Under the pieces are notes generated by a model. The model was not told where the DNA came from. It ran no database searches and saw nothing but the letters and a program-made list of their open reading frames with translations. The position numbers were made by a program, and so were the translations under genes. A stretch of 53,776 bases of DNA, taken from Kiloniellaceae bacterium (GTDB taxonomy: Bacteria; Pseudomonadota; Alphaproteobacteria; Kiloniellales; J153). Below, piece by piece: positions 35,372 to 44,025 of this stretch. The DNA lies in contig JAJFGO010000018.1 in the NCBI GenBank assembly GCA_021776095.1, positions 1 to 53,776 of the forward strand. The letters are read 5' to 3'. The first letter of the stretch is position 1; each line of letters opens with the position of its first letter.

Positions 35372-36490
35372 TCAGGGCGGCCGGTTGAAGCGGCCAATGC
35401 GAAATGGTGCGATCGGCAGGCTGCTGTGCCCCTCCGACGCCCATTCCGCAACGATGCGCCCCGTGATCGGTCCAAGTTGAAAGCCGTGGGCGGAAAAGCC
35501 GAAGGCGTGAAAGGCGCCTTCCTGGGTTTCGCTCGGCCCAATGACCGGGATTTCGTCCGGCATGACCCCCTCAATTCCGGCCCAGGCGCGCACCACCTGG
35601 ACGCCGCGCAGGCGTGGGAACAAAGCCAAGACAGTCTGCGCGCTGCGGTGCAATCCGGCGATGTTCAATGCGGTGGCGTTGGTTGCGGGATCGGCGCGGC
35701 CCAGATGGCCGCCGCCGATCAAGAGGGTGCCATTGTCAAGTTGCTTGAACGACAGGGCGCGCCCGGCGGCGCCCAGCACCGGTTTCAGAAAGGGCTGCAG
35801 ACGCTCGGTAATCATGAGCATCGGTGCCTTCGCGCTGAGTGGCACCGGCTCGTCCAATTGGGCCGCGATCTCGCCGCCCCAGGCGCCGCCGCAATTGATC
35901 AGAAGTGGGGCAGTGAAGCGCCCGCGCGCGGTTTCGGCGGTCCAGAGGCCATCGCTGCGCGCGACTTTATGCACCGTCGCACCGTTCAGGATGGCGGCAC
36001 CCTGGGCCGTCGCCGCGCGGCGGAACGCGGTCACCGTGCGAAACGGATCGGCCGCGCCGTCGTCTCGGCACACGACCCCGCCCAGGCAATGGGGCGCGAC
36101 GGTGGGCACCAGCGCACGCAGGTCTCGGGCGTCGATCAGTTCCTCGTGGCTGTGCCCCAGTTCGTGCAGGCGCGCGACCCGGTCTCGCAGGCGGGTCATC
36201 TCGGTCTCGGTTTCGGCGAGCTTGATCTGTCCGCAAGGGGCGAAACCGCAATCTTCGCCGGTCAAGTCGCCGATCCCGTGCCACAGCTCCATGGCGGCCT
36301 TGGCGAGGGGTATTTCCGCCTCGTGGCGGCCCAAGCGGCGCACCCCGCCGGCATTGGCGCCGGAGGCGTGGCGGCCCGGATGATCCTTTTCCAAAACTAC
36401 GGGCTTCAGACCGGCCCGCGCCAAGTGTAGGGCGCTGGACAGGCCGTGCAGCCCGCCGCCCACGATCAGGGCGTCGAAATTACGCTGCAT
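35372..36490 (-). CDS. FAD-dependent oxidoreductase, opine/hydroxyproline dehydrogenase beta-like subunit (1)
   Basis: This is a 372-residue DAO-superfamily protein with GGGLHGLSSALHLA near its start and a closing FSAHGFQLGPITGRI motif. It resembles the beta subunits of multi-subunit opine, hydrogen cyanide synthase-like or D-hydroxyproline dehydrogenases (OoxB/HcnC/LhpB type). The ATG at 36490 lies 11 bp inside the end of the alpha-subunit gene. It is the last gene of a tightly overlapping leftward set. The set also encodes a second, different beta-like subunit at its other end. Confidence 0.85.
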   Translation of the reverse strand: MQRNFDALIVGGGLHGLSSALHLARAGLKPVVLEKDHPGRHASGANAGGVRRLGRHEAEIPLAKAAMELWHGIGDLTGEDCGFAPCGQIKLAETETEMTRLRDRVARLHELGHSHEELIDARDLRALVPTVAPHCLGGVVCRDDGAADPFRTVTAFRRAATAQGAAILNGATVHKVARSDGLWTAETARGRFTAPLLINCGGAWGGEIAAQLDEPVPLSAKAPMLMITERLQPFLKPVLGAAGRALSFKQLDNGTLLIGGGHLGRADPATNATALNIAGLHRSAQTVLALFPRLRGVQVVRAWAGIEGVMPDEIPVIGPSETQEGAFHAFGFSAHGFQLGPITGRIVAEWASEGHSSLPIAPFRIGRFNRPP

Positions 36491-37904
36491 CGTCCCGGTC
36501 GAACCCACCCTCCGGGCCGGTGTCGTCTGGGTCCATGGCGGCCAGTTCCGCCAAGGTGACCGGCTTGATTGGCGGGCGGATCCGGTAGTGGCCGACCTCC
36601 TCCATCCCGGCGCCGCGCGCCCGGGCGATCACCTCGGAGACCGTCAGGCCGCAGAACCGGCCCTGGCACGGTCCCATGCCGGCGCGCCCAAAGGCCTTGG
36701 TCTGGTTCGGGCCCAGGCAGCCGAGGCGCACGAAGTCCCGAATTTGCCCGGCGGTCACTTCCTCGCAGCGGCACACCAGGGTGTTGTCCGGTGGGTCCAG
36801 AAACGCCTCGGCGGGGCGATACAAGCGGTCGAGAAACGGCCGCGCCGCCCGTTGCGCCGCCAGGGCACGGCGGATGCCGGCCGCCTTGGCATCGCGGTCT
36901 GCCGGGTTCAGCTTGCCGAGTTGGCAGGCGGCCTGAAGCCCGGCCAGGCGGCCCTGGTGCTCGGAGGCCTCGGCCCCGACGATGCCGCCGCCGTCGCCCG
37001 CGACCGCGATACCCTCGTGCTCGGTGTTGCCCCAGGAGTCCAATCGGGGCCGCCAGCACCGCGGCAAAGGGTCCCAATCGTGGGCGAGGCCGAGCGCCCG
37101 CGTGATCTGCAGGTTCGGAACCACGCCCAGGTGCAGAAGCAGCAGAGCGCAGGGCAAGTCGTATTCGCGGCCCCCGGCGGTAAAGCGCAAGGCCTCGATT
37201 TTCTCTGTGCCCCGTGCCCGTAAATCGCCCGCGCCTTTGTAGTGCGGCACCCCGGCCCGGCGCAGGCGCGCAAGCAAGGCCAGGCCCTTCTTCAAGGTTG
37301 AGGGCGCCCGCAACATGCCGGGCAGGTGCGGCAAGGCGGCCATCAGGCTGCCGCGCGGCGTGGTGTCCACCAGGGCCGCGACCCGCCCGCCGGCATCGAG
37401 AACCTGGCTAGCGAGCAACAGCAGCAAGGGCCCGCTGCCGGCCAGAACGACCTCGCCCTGCGGCACCGTGCCGGCGCTTTTCAGCATGATCTGCGCCGCC
37501 CCGGCGGTCATGACGCCGGGCAGGGTCCAGCCGGGAAAGGGCATGGGCCGTTCCATGGCCCCGGTCGCCAAGACGATGCGTGCGGCTTGCAGCACCTGGG
37601 CCTTGCCGTCGCGGGTGAAATAGACCTCGCGCTCCGGCGTGATCTGCCAAATGTTGGCGCCGGGCCGATAGTCGACGGCGCCGGACTCGAGCGCTGGCAG
37701 CAATGCGGCCCCGCGTGCGTAATCCGGGCCCAGAAGGGCCCGCCGGGCCGCGTCGCTGCGCGCGATCGCGCGATATATCTGGCCGCCGGGACCCGGTTGT
37801 TCGTCGAGCAGCAGGGTTTCGACGCCCGCGCCGGCCGCCTCGGCGGCCGCCCCTAGGCCGGCCGGGCCGGCGCCGATCACGATCAGGGGCACGTTCTTAG
37901 TCAT
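36480..37904 (-). CDS. NAD(P)/FAD oxidoreductase with BFD-type [2Fe-2S], alpha-like subunit
   Basis: This is a 474-residue protein with a pyridine-nucleotide-disulfide oxidoreductase fold: GAGPAGLGAAAEAA at the start, then a second nucleotide motif VLAGSGPLLLLLA, then a C-terminal BFD-like [2Fe-2S] domain (CRCEEVTAGQIRD ... MGPCQGRFCG). This matches HcnB/OoxA-type subunits that connect an amine-oxidising beta subunit with a [2Fe-2S] partner. ATG 37904 follows GAGGG and overlaps the stop of the small ferredoxin-like gene. The segment ATGAMERPMPFPGWTLPGV is typical for the family. Confidence 0.88.
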   Translation of the reverse strand: MTKNVPLIVIGAGPAGLGAAAEAAGAGVETLLLDEQPGPGGQIYRAIARSDAARRALLGPDYARGAALLPALESGAVDYRPGANIWQITPEREVYFTRDGKAQVLQAARIVLATGAMERPMPFPGWTLPGVMTAGAAQIMLKSAGTVPQGEVVLAGSGPLLLLLASQVLDAGGRVAALVDTTPRGSLMAALPHLPGMLRAPSTLKKGLALLARLRRAGVPHYKGAGDLRARGTEKIEALRFTAGGREYDLPCALLLLHLGVVPNLQITRALGLAHDWDPLPRCWRPRLDSWGNTEHEGIAVAGDGGGIVGAEASEHQGRLAGLQAACQLGKLNPADRDAKAAGIRRALAAQRAARPFLDRLYRPAEAFLDPPDNTLVCRCEEVTAGQIRDFVRLGCLGPNQTKAFGRAGMGPCQGRFCGLTVSEVIARARGAGMEEVGHYRIRPPIKPVTLAELAAMDPDDTGPEGGFDRDDAA

Positions 37905-38223
37905 CGGCCGAGCCCTCACTAAGGCCGCGCGCGCCCATCATGGGCCGCACACGCATGCCCTCGCGCACCTCGACCATGCAGGCCTGGCGGTTCGGCTCGC
38001 CGTCGATTTCCATCAGGCAGTCGAAGCAGACCCCCATCATGCAGAACGGCCCCCGGGGCGCGCCGCTGACCGGTGTGTGCCGGGTCGTGGCGATGCCCGC
38101 GGCCAGGATCGCGGCGGCGACGCTGTCGCCCTCCAGGGCCGGCAGTGTCCGGTCCTCGAAGGCGATGGTGACCGCCCGGCGGCCCGCTTCAGGCAGCCGG
38201 CGAAACGGCGAATCGTTGGGCAC
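37897..38223 (-). CDS. Small (2Fe-2S) subunit, HcnA/OoxA-N type
   Basis: This is a 108-residue protein with one [2Fe-2S] ligand set C61-x4-C66-x2-C69-x12-C82 (FCMMGVCFDCLMEIDG). GTG 38223 is chosen because GGAGAG precedes it and because homologous small subunits start with about 10-20 residues before the beta-strand core. It overlaps the FAD gene upstream by 35 bp and the alpha gene downstream by 8 bp. It completes a three-part dehydrogenase: FAD subunit, [2Fe-2S] subunit and FAD/BFD subunit. Confidence 0.85.
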   Translation of the reverse strand: MPNDSPFRRLPEAGRRAVTIAFEDRTLPALEGDSVAAAILAAGIATTRHTPVSGAPRGPFCMMGVCFDCLMEIDGEPNRQACMVEVREGMRVRPMMGARGLSEGSADD

Positions 38224-39301
38224 TGAAACTCTCCAAATATGGCACCGGCGGTTCGCCGCCGGCGATCCAGGGGGCCAGGCGCAAGGCATGGCCCGCCGCT
38301 AGGGTAACGCCGCTGTGGCAGGTCACCAAATAGGCGCCGGGGCAAGTTTGCGAGCGGTCGTAGACCGGGTGGCCGTCCTGGCTCATGACCCGTAAGGCGC
38401 CCCAAGTGCGCACCACCCGCACGTTCTCCAGCATGGGAAAAATGCGCACCGCCCGCTTGGCCATGGCGGCGGCGACTCGCGGCGTGGTCGAATCGTCGAA
38501 GCCGACGTCTTCCTTGGAATCGCCGATTTGCACCGCGCCCTCGCCGACCTGGCGGACCTGGGCGGTCGGGTAGGGCAGGAAGGGTTTGACCCGCTCGCAG
38601 ATCAAGACCTGGCCCCGGTTCGGCTTGACCGGCGCGTCGAGGCCGACCTGCGGCGCCAGCCGGGCGTTGCCCAGCCCGGCGCACAGCACGACCTTCTCGG
38701 CCCGCCAGCCCGGCGCCCGGCCGATCCGAAAGCCGGAGCCCAAAGGCGCGATGTCCTGAATCGCCGGCCCGCTGACGATTTGCCCGCCACGCCGGGTGAA
38801 GGCGGCGGTCAGCGCGCGCAGCAGATAGAGCGGATTGGTGTGGCCGTCCTCCGGGCCATAGATCGCCCCGGCGACCTTGGGCCCGATATGGGGCAGCATG
38901 CGGCGCAGGCGGTTGTGGCCCATAACCTCGAAGGGGTAGTCGCCGCCCAGGCGCGCGCGCAAGGCTCCCAACCGGGCTTCGCCGGCCGCCAGTTCCTCGT
39001 CGTCGAGACAGATGTCGAAACCGCCGGGCTGGCGCAATTCCAGGTCGAGGCCGGACTCCGCCTCCAACTCCGCCGCCAAGTCTGGCCATAGGGCGGCCGA
39101 CAGGCGGGTCCAGCGGGCGTAATCGGGCATGGCCACGCCCTTGCCCTGAACCCAGACCAACCCGAAATTGCCGCGCGAGGCCCGGAAGGCCACATCGCCT
39201 TCGTCGAACACCGTGACCCGGCGCCCCTCGCGCTGCAGGCCAAAGGCCACCGCCAGGCCGACCAGGCCGCCGCCGATCACCGCGTATTCGGTTTCACCCA
39301 T
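38189..39301 (-). CDS. FAD-dependent oxidoreductase, beta-like subunit (2)
   Basis: This is a 370-residue DAO-superfamily enzyme with AVIGGGLVGLAVAFGLQREG and a CHSGVTLAAGHALRLA motif near the end, as in glycine/hydroxyproline oxidase-like beta subunits. The ATG at 39301 is preferred because its context METEY is the part kept in the degenerate copy 1.6 kb away; an ATG six codons upstream is possible. It begins the overlapping set beta2 - [2Fe-2S] - alpha - beta1. Its 5' end, including upstream non-coding bases, is duplicated in front of the next FAD gene. Confidence 0.85.
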   Translation of the reverse strand: MGETEYAVIGGGLVGLAVAFGLQREGRRVTVFDEGDVAFRASRGNFGLVWVQGKGVAMPDYARWTRLSAALWPDLAAELEAESGLDLELRQPGGFDICLDDEELAAGEARLGALRARLGGDYPFEVMGHNRLRRMLPHIGPKVAGAIYGPEDGHTNPLYLLRALTAAFTRRGGQIVSGPAIQDIAPLGSGFRIGRAPGWRAEKVVLCAGLGNARLAPQVGLDAPVKPNRGQVLICERVKPFLPYPTAQVRQVGEGAVQIGDSKEDVGFDDSTTPRVAAAMAKRAVRIFPMLENVRVVRTWGALRVMSQDGHPVYDRSQTCPGAYLVTCHSGVTLAAGHALRLAPWIAGGEPPVPYLESFSAQRFAVSPAA

Positions 39302-39413
39302 GCCTTGCTTATCGCCCATCCCGCGGCCGCCTGTCGAGACCGCAGGGTGGCGCAGGTCTCCAACGTCTCGGCCAAGGCGGCATTGCCTCAGATAGATGTG
39401 GTCGGACGTAACC

Positions 39414-40718
39414 TTACCGATCCAAACCAACACCCCGAAACCGTGACCGGACGGTCAGATAGGCGCCGATGTCGAGGAGCGGCCTCGGCGGAATCCAGGC
39501 GCCGGGGGTCGATGCCAGGCAATCGTCGATCAGCGGTGAATCGCCGCCACTGGCATAATCCGCGAGCGCCGTGCCGAAGGCCGTGCCCCGGCTGACGCCG
39601 GAGCCGTTATAGCCGCCCGCGAGAAAAATGTTGTCGGCTTGGCGGCCGAAAAAATTGGTCATGTTGCGGCTGATTCCCTCGACGCAGGACCAACCATGCT
39701 CGAAGGGCACATGGGCCAATTGCGGATAGCGCTTCTCGAACGCGGCCCGGTGGATCGCCTGCCGGCGTGCTAATTGCGTGTCGGAAAGCAAGGCGCCGCC
39801 GTGATATTCCGCCGCGTTGCGCAGGGATATGCGCCGGTCCCGCGTCAAGCGTAGAGTCGCGCCGCCGCTGTGGAGCGAGAGCGTCCCCCATTCCTTTTGG
39901 CTGCCGACGCCGGCGACCTCCTCATCGGTCAGGACCCGTGTGAAGCTGCCCGACAAGGTGCTGCCCACCACGTACCGGCGCAGAAAGCCTAGTTTCGCCA
40001 CCTCGTAGTTGCTCGCCAAGACAAGATTGTCGGTCCGTACCTCGCCATTGGGAAGCCTGAGGGTCAGCGGCGCGCCTTGTGCGATCCCCAGCACCGGACT
40101 GCGTTCATGAAGTTTGACATTGGCCGGCAAACTGTCCGCCAATCCGCGCACCAAGGCCGCCGGTTGCAGCAGGGCGCCTTCATGTAAGTGAACACCGGCT
40201 TGGTAGAGGGCGGTGCCCAGGCGCGCCGTCAACGCCTCCGCATCGAGCGGCGTATGGGCGATCTCCATGGCCTCGAGATAGCGCAGGAAATGACCGCATT
40301 CTCGAACCGCCGGCCGGTCGGCGGCGGTATGGATGAAGCCGTCTTCCCGCCATTGACAGTCAATCCCAAACGCCGCGACTTGCGTCCGCAACAGGTCCAG
40401 ACCAGCCTGGTTGATGCGATTGACCCGGCGATAGGACGCCATCCGATCCGCTTCGAAACCGCCGCCGAAATGACTGACCGCGACGGCGAAACCGGAATTG
40501 CGTCCGGAGGCGCCCTGGCCAACCAAACGCGCGTCCAGCAGCGTGATGTCTTGATCGGGATGCAGCGCAGCCAGACGGCGGGCGCAGGCCAGGCCGGTCA
40601 CCCCGGCCCCGACCACCGCCCAGGCGACCCGGTGAGCGCCACTTAATGACCGGGTTCCTTGCCGTTCCGGCAGGAGTTCGGACCAGCCGTGCCGGTCGGT
40701 TGGAAAACAGTCCGGCAT
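39414..40718 (-). CDS. FAD-dependent oxidoreductase (DAO family, YurR/PuuB-like)
   Basis: This is a 434-residue flavoprotein with AVVGAGVTGLACARRLAALH about 40 residues in, QGASGRNSGFAVAVSHFGG, and a C-terminal GGYNGSGVSRGTAFG motif. The N-terminal part LLPERQGTRSLSG before the Rossmann fold is typical of gamma-glutamylputrescine oxidase-like members, so an amine or amino acid substrate is likely. The frame is open upstream into duplicated DNA; the ATG at 40718 is exactly where the copied fragment ends (NMPD). The true start is therefore uncertain and may have been created by the duplication. Confidence 0.82.
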   Translation of the reverse strand: MPDCFPTDRHGWSELLPERQGTRSLSGAHRVAWAVVGAGVTGLACARRLAALHPDQDITLLDARLVGQGASGRNSGFAVAVSHFGGGFEADRMASYRRVNRINQAGLDLLRTQVAAFGIDCQWREDGFIHTAADRPAVRECGHFLRYLEAMEIAHTPLDAEALTARLGTALYQAGVHLHEGALLQPAALVRGLADSLPANVKLHERSPVLGIAQGAPLTLRLPNGEVRTDNLVLASNYEVAKLGFLRRYVVGSTLSGSFTRVLTDEEVAGVGSQKEWGTLSLHSGGATLRLTRDRRISLRNAAEYHGGALLSDTQLARRQAIHRAAFEKRYPQLAHVPFEHGWSCVEGISRNMTNFFGRQADNIFLAGGYNGSGVSRGTAFGTALADYASGGDSPLIDDCLASTPGAWIPPRPLLDIGAYLTVRSRFRGVGLDR

Positions 40719-40926
40719 GTTCACGCCGTTGCCCTGAACCCAGGCCAGTCTGATATTGCAGCGCGAAGCCCGGACGGCCAGATCACCTTCGTCGAACACC
40801 GTGACCTTGCGCCCGTCGCGCCGAAGGCCACCGCCAGGTCAACCAAGCTACCGCCAATGATCGCGTATTCGGTTTCGTCCATAAGAGCTTATCGCCCATC
40901 CCCCCGCCGCCTGTCGAGACCGCAGG
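40711..40926 (-). pseudogene. Degenerate duplicate of the 5' end of the beta-like FAD gene (2)
   Basis: These 216 bp align with 39123-39346 along their whole length. The copy begins upstream of the ATG and runs to the MPD codons. It carries a 7-base and a 1-base deletion, and its FAD motif is damaged (GGGLVG became GGSLVD). The 7-base deletion breaks the frame after about 21 residues. The fragment is fused to the start of the next FAD gene. Confidence 0.85.
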
Positions 40927-41222
40927 CGCGCGCAATCCTTGGGCGAATACGTGCGCTCGGTACAATGCGGACGAGTAAGGGACCGGATGGATTTGTTCAC
41001 GTGGTCGAGCAGGCGAGTTTGGGTCTGCAACGCCGAGACCGCATCCTTGATGCTGCCAAGATCTCCCGCCCGAGCCTCACTCCAGTTTTCTCGACTAAGA
41101 ATTTGTTGGTGAACGTCTTGACTGGACGAGGGTTGAACGAAGTTACATCCGTACGTTAACCTATTCCTCTTGCCAGCAAAGAAATTTAAAAAATGCGGGC
41201 TTCAAATCATTGGAGGCAAATC
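40927..41222. other. Intergenic region without recognised gene
   Basis: Together with the pseudogene fragment this makes about 500 bp without an intact gene, between the leftward FAD genes and the rightward ABC transporter. It is more AT-rich near 41100-41200 and must hold the promoter of the binding-protein gene. I see no clear operator, and no RNA or protein gene. Confidence 0.6.
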
Positions 41223-42269
41223 ATGAGCTTACGTTCGATCATCAAGTGCACGGCTTGGGCGGAATCAATCCGCCGAATTGCGATCGCGACTTCGATGGCG
41301 GCTGTCGTTCTGGCACCGGCTTGGCAGTCTGCCAATTCCGCAGAGTTGAAAGAAATCAATTTCGTCGAAGCGGTTCATAATCTTGGCTACATCAACCTCT
41401 ATGTTGGCCAGCATGCCGGCATCTTCGAGAAGAACGGACTGAAGCTCAATCTCTCGGCAGCGGGCGGCGATACTCAAGCCTTCGCCGCAGTGCTGGGAAA
41501 AAGCGCGCCCTTCGCCATCGGTGACGCGACTATGGTTCAGATGTCGCGCGAGGCCGGTGGGCCGGGCATCGTGGTGGGAACCGTCGTGCAACGCGCCCAT
41601 TACTTTGGCGTTTCGAAAAATCTTCCGATGCTGACGGACCCGAAGCAATTTAAGGGACTGACGGTGGTAACCTCGCCCGAGCCCAACACCAACTTCAGCG
41701 TCACCAAAAAGCTGCTTCTCGACAACGGCCTAAAGCCGCAGGTCGACACCAAGATCCTCGAAGTCAATCCGGGCACGGAAATCGGCGCCATGCTGGCCGG
41801 CCAGGCCGACATCGCGGTCGCCTACCAGCCGAGTGTCTCGTCGGCGGAAGCGCAAGGCGCGAAGGTGGTCTTCGACTTCGCCAGCTATGTCGGCCCGTTT
41901 TGTAACACCGGAATCATGGTCCTGCCCGAGTATGCCAAGGCGAACCCCGACATTGTGCAGGCTTTGGTGACGTCGTTCGAAGAAGCCGGCCGCCTGGTAT
42001 ACGCCGACCCCGCTTACGCCAAGAAAGTGGCGCGCTTGGAGTTTCCCGATCTGGACGGCGCCATCGTCGACAAGGCGATCGACGCGGAAATCAAGTATAA
42101 GATCCCGGCCGCGACCGTCGTGACGCAGGCAGACGCATGGAACAAGCTTATGGAGATGCAGAAATTCCTCGGCAACGTGAAATACTCGATCCCCATGGAT
42201 CAGGTGATCGACAATTCCTATGCCATAATGGCCGCGAAGAACGCCAAGAACGTTATGGCGCCAAAATAA
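41223..42269 (+). CDS. ABC transporter substrate-binding protein, NMT1/SsuA type
   Basis: This is a 348-residue periplasmic binding protein with a long signal peptide (to about NSA-ELK, residue 39). The mature start INFVEAVHNLGYINLYVGQHAGIFEKNGL is characteristic of the NMT1/SsuA/ThiY group, which serves nitrate, sulfonates, thiamine precursors, riboflavin and aromatic acids. GGAGG upstream fixes the ATG. The ATPase and permease genes follow in order. A formamidase-like gene right after suggests an amide or N-containing substrate. Confidence 0.9.
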   Translation: MSLRSIIKCTAWAESIRRIAIATSMAAVVLAPAWQSANSAELKEINFVEAVHNLGYINLYVGQHAGIFEKNGLKLNLSAAGGDTQAFAAVLGKSAPFAIGDATMVQMSREAGGPGIVVGTVVQRAHYFGVSKNLPMLTDPKQFKGLTVVTSPEPNTNFSVTKKLLLDNGLKPQVDTKILEVNPGTEIGAMLAGQADIAVAYQPSVSSAEAQGAKVVFDFASYVGPFCNTGIMVLPEYAKANPDIVQALVTSFEEAGRLVYADPAYAKKVARLEFPDLDGAIVDKAIDAEIKYKIPAATVVTQADAWNKLMEMQKFLGNVKYSIPMDQVIDNSYAIMAAKNAKNVMAPK

Positions 42270-42303
42270 TCGCGAGATAATCCGGCGCTCGGGACAAACG
42301 GCG

Positions 42304-43125
42304 TTGTCGGTCAATCGATCGCCAGCAAACCGACCAGTGGCGGATCGCCCAGATCCGCCACTGGTCGTAACCGATCTCAAGAAAGTGTTCGGCGAGGAGA
42401 CCGGCACAGCCAGCGAAGTGATCGCCAACATATCTATTACGCTCGGGCATGGCGAGGTCGTCAGCATCGTCGGGCCCTCCGGCTGCGGGAAGAGCACGCT
42501 GCTCAACCTTCTTTGCGGGCTGCTGCCTCGAACGGCCGGTGAGGTTTTATGGTATGGCCACGCCAGCACGGGCATGCCGAAACGCGTCGGCTACATGCTG
42601 CAGAAGGATCTGCTGTTGCCCTGGCGCACGACGCTTAAGAACGTGACGCTGGGCCTGGAAATCCACAATATGTCGAGCCGGGAACGGACCGAGAAGGCGC
42701 ATCAATTGCTCGACACGGTTGGCCTCAAAGGCTTCCATGACTACTATCCGTCGGCTCTTTCCGGCGGCATGCGCCAGCGTGTGGCACTGGCGCGCACACT
42801 CGCCAACGAGCCGGAGGTTCTCCTGCTCGACGAGCCTTTTGGCTCGCTTGATTTTCAGACAAAACTCGTGCTCGAAAACGACATGGCGCGCTTGGTGCGC
42901 AGCCAGAAACGCTCACTTCTTCTCATCACCCATGACGTTGAAGAGGCTGTCTCTTTGTCCGATCGGGTTATTGTGCTCACGCACCGGCCGGCGCGAATTC
43001 GAGCTATCCACGAAATCGACATCGACATCGATCGGACGGACATGATGGCGGCCCGGGAGTCGCCGAACTTCACCGATTACATTCGTACCATATGGAGCGA
43101 ACTAGAGGTCGAGCGCCAAACATGA
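42304..43125 (+). CDS. ABC transporter ATP-binding protein, SsuB/TauB type
   Basis: This is a 273-residue cytoplasmic ATPase. Walker A is GPSGCGKS, the Q loop MLQKDLLLPWR, the signature LSGGMRQR, Walker B LLLDEPFGSLD and the switch His ITHDVEEAV. It powers the importer formed with the binding protein before it and the permease after it. The best start I can find is a TTG with no strong ribosome site, so the N-terminus is uncertain. Its stop overlaps the permease ATG by 4 bp. Confidence 0.9.
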   Translation: MSVNRSPANRPVADRPDPPLVVTDLKKVFGEETGTASEVIANISITLGHGEVVSIVGPSGCGKSTLLNLLCGLLPRTAGEVLWYGHASTGMPKRVGYMLQKDLLLPWRTTLKNVTLGLEIHNMSSRERTEKAHQLLDTVGLKGFHDYYPSALSGGMRQRVALARTLANEPEVLLLDEPFGSLDFQTKLVLENDMARLVRSQKRSLLLITHDVEEAVSLSDRVIVLTHRPARIRAIHEIDIDIDRTDMMAARESPNFTDYIRTIWSELEVERQT

Positions 43126-43988
43126 GCAACGAAGATCACCATATTGCTGGTGCGGCGGTGGACGTCCCGCCCGACGCGACGCTGGCAGCGCCTGGCGTGC
43201 GCGGCTGGGTCCGAAGATTTCGGGCGCTGAGGGGCCATGCGCTTGTGCTGACCACACAGATCGCCGTACTGGTCGTTCTGCTCGTCTCCTGGGAAATCGC
43301 TACCGCCAACTCCAAACTCAATGCCTTCCTGTTCGGCTCGCCGAGTGCCATATGGGGTTTTCTGGTCCAGATGTGGAAGGACGGCAGCCTCATTACCGAC
43401 ACTAGAATTACCGCGTTGGAAACTTTGCTGGGCTTCCTCGCCGGCAATGTTCTCGGCACACTGATCGGGCTTACGCTCTGGTATTCGCGTTTCGTTTCGC
43501 GGGTCGTCCAGCCTTTTGTCGTAGCCATCGGATCGATTCCGATAATCGCGCTTGCACCAATCTGCATTATCTGGTTCGGGACCGGTCTCAGCTCGAAAGT
43601 CGCGATGGCAACGCTGTCGGTAGTCGTGGTTGCGCTGATCACCGCCTACAAGGGCGCGATGAGTGTCGATGTCGACCAGATCAATCTGATGCGCACCTTA
43701 GGCGCTTCGAAGCGACATATCTTCCGGAAGCTGATCGTGCCCGCGTCCCTCGGCGACATTTTCGCCGGCCTGAAGCTAACGGCGGGTTTCGCACTAATCG
43801 GCGCAATCATCGGCGAATTCATGTCATCTTCGGCGGGGTTGGGCCACGCGATCTTCAAAGCGGGCAGTCTCTACATTATTCCCAAGGTATTCGCTGCCTT
43901 GGTGGTGACGATAGCCTTGGCACTCTGCCTTACCTATGTTGTCGGCAAGATCGAAAAGCTACTGCTGCCGTGGCGGCCAGACCTCTGA
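43122..43988 (+). CDS. ABC transporter permease, SsuC/TauC type
   Basis: This is a 288-residue membrane protein with about six helices and the EAA-type coupling loop LMRTLGASKRHIFRKLIVPASLGDIFAGL. The ATG overlaps the ATPase stop (ATGA). It forms the membrane path of the NMT1/SsuA-type importer. The first 35 residues are polar and cytoplasmic. Substrate is unknown; the following acetamidase/formamidase gene is 37 bp away and probably in the same transcript. Confidence 0.92.
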   Translation: MSNEDHHIAGAAVDVPPDATLAAPGVRGWVRRFRALRGHALVLTTQIAVLVVLLVSWEIATANSKLNAFLFGSPSAIWGFLVQMWKDGSLITDTRITALETLLGFLAGNVLGTLIGLTLWYSRFVSRVVQPFVVAIGSIPIIALAPICIIWFGTGLSSKVAMATLSVVVVALITAYKGAMSVDVDQINLMRTLGASKRHIFRKLIVPASLGDIFAGLKLTAGFALIGAIIGEFMSSSAGLGHAIFKAGSLYIIPKVFAALVVTIALALCLTYVVGKIEKLLLPWRPDL

Positions 43989-44025
43989 GGCGAGGTCGTG
44001 TGCCCAAACACCCGGGAGGAATCAA

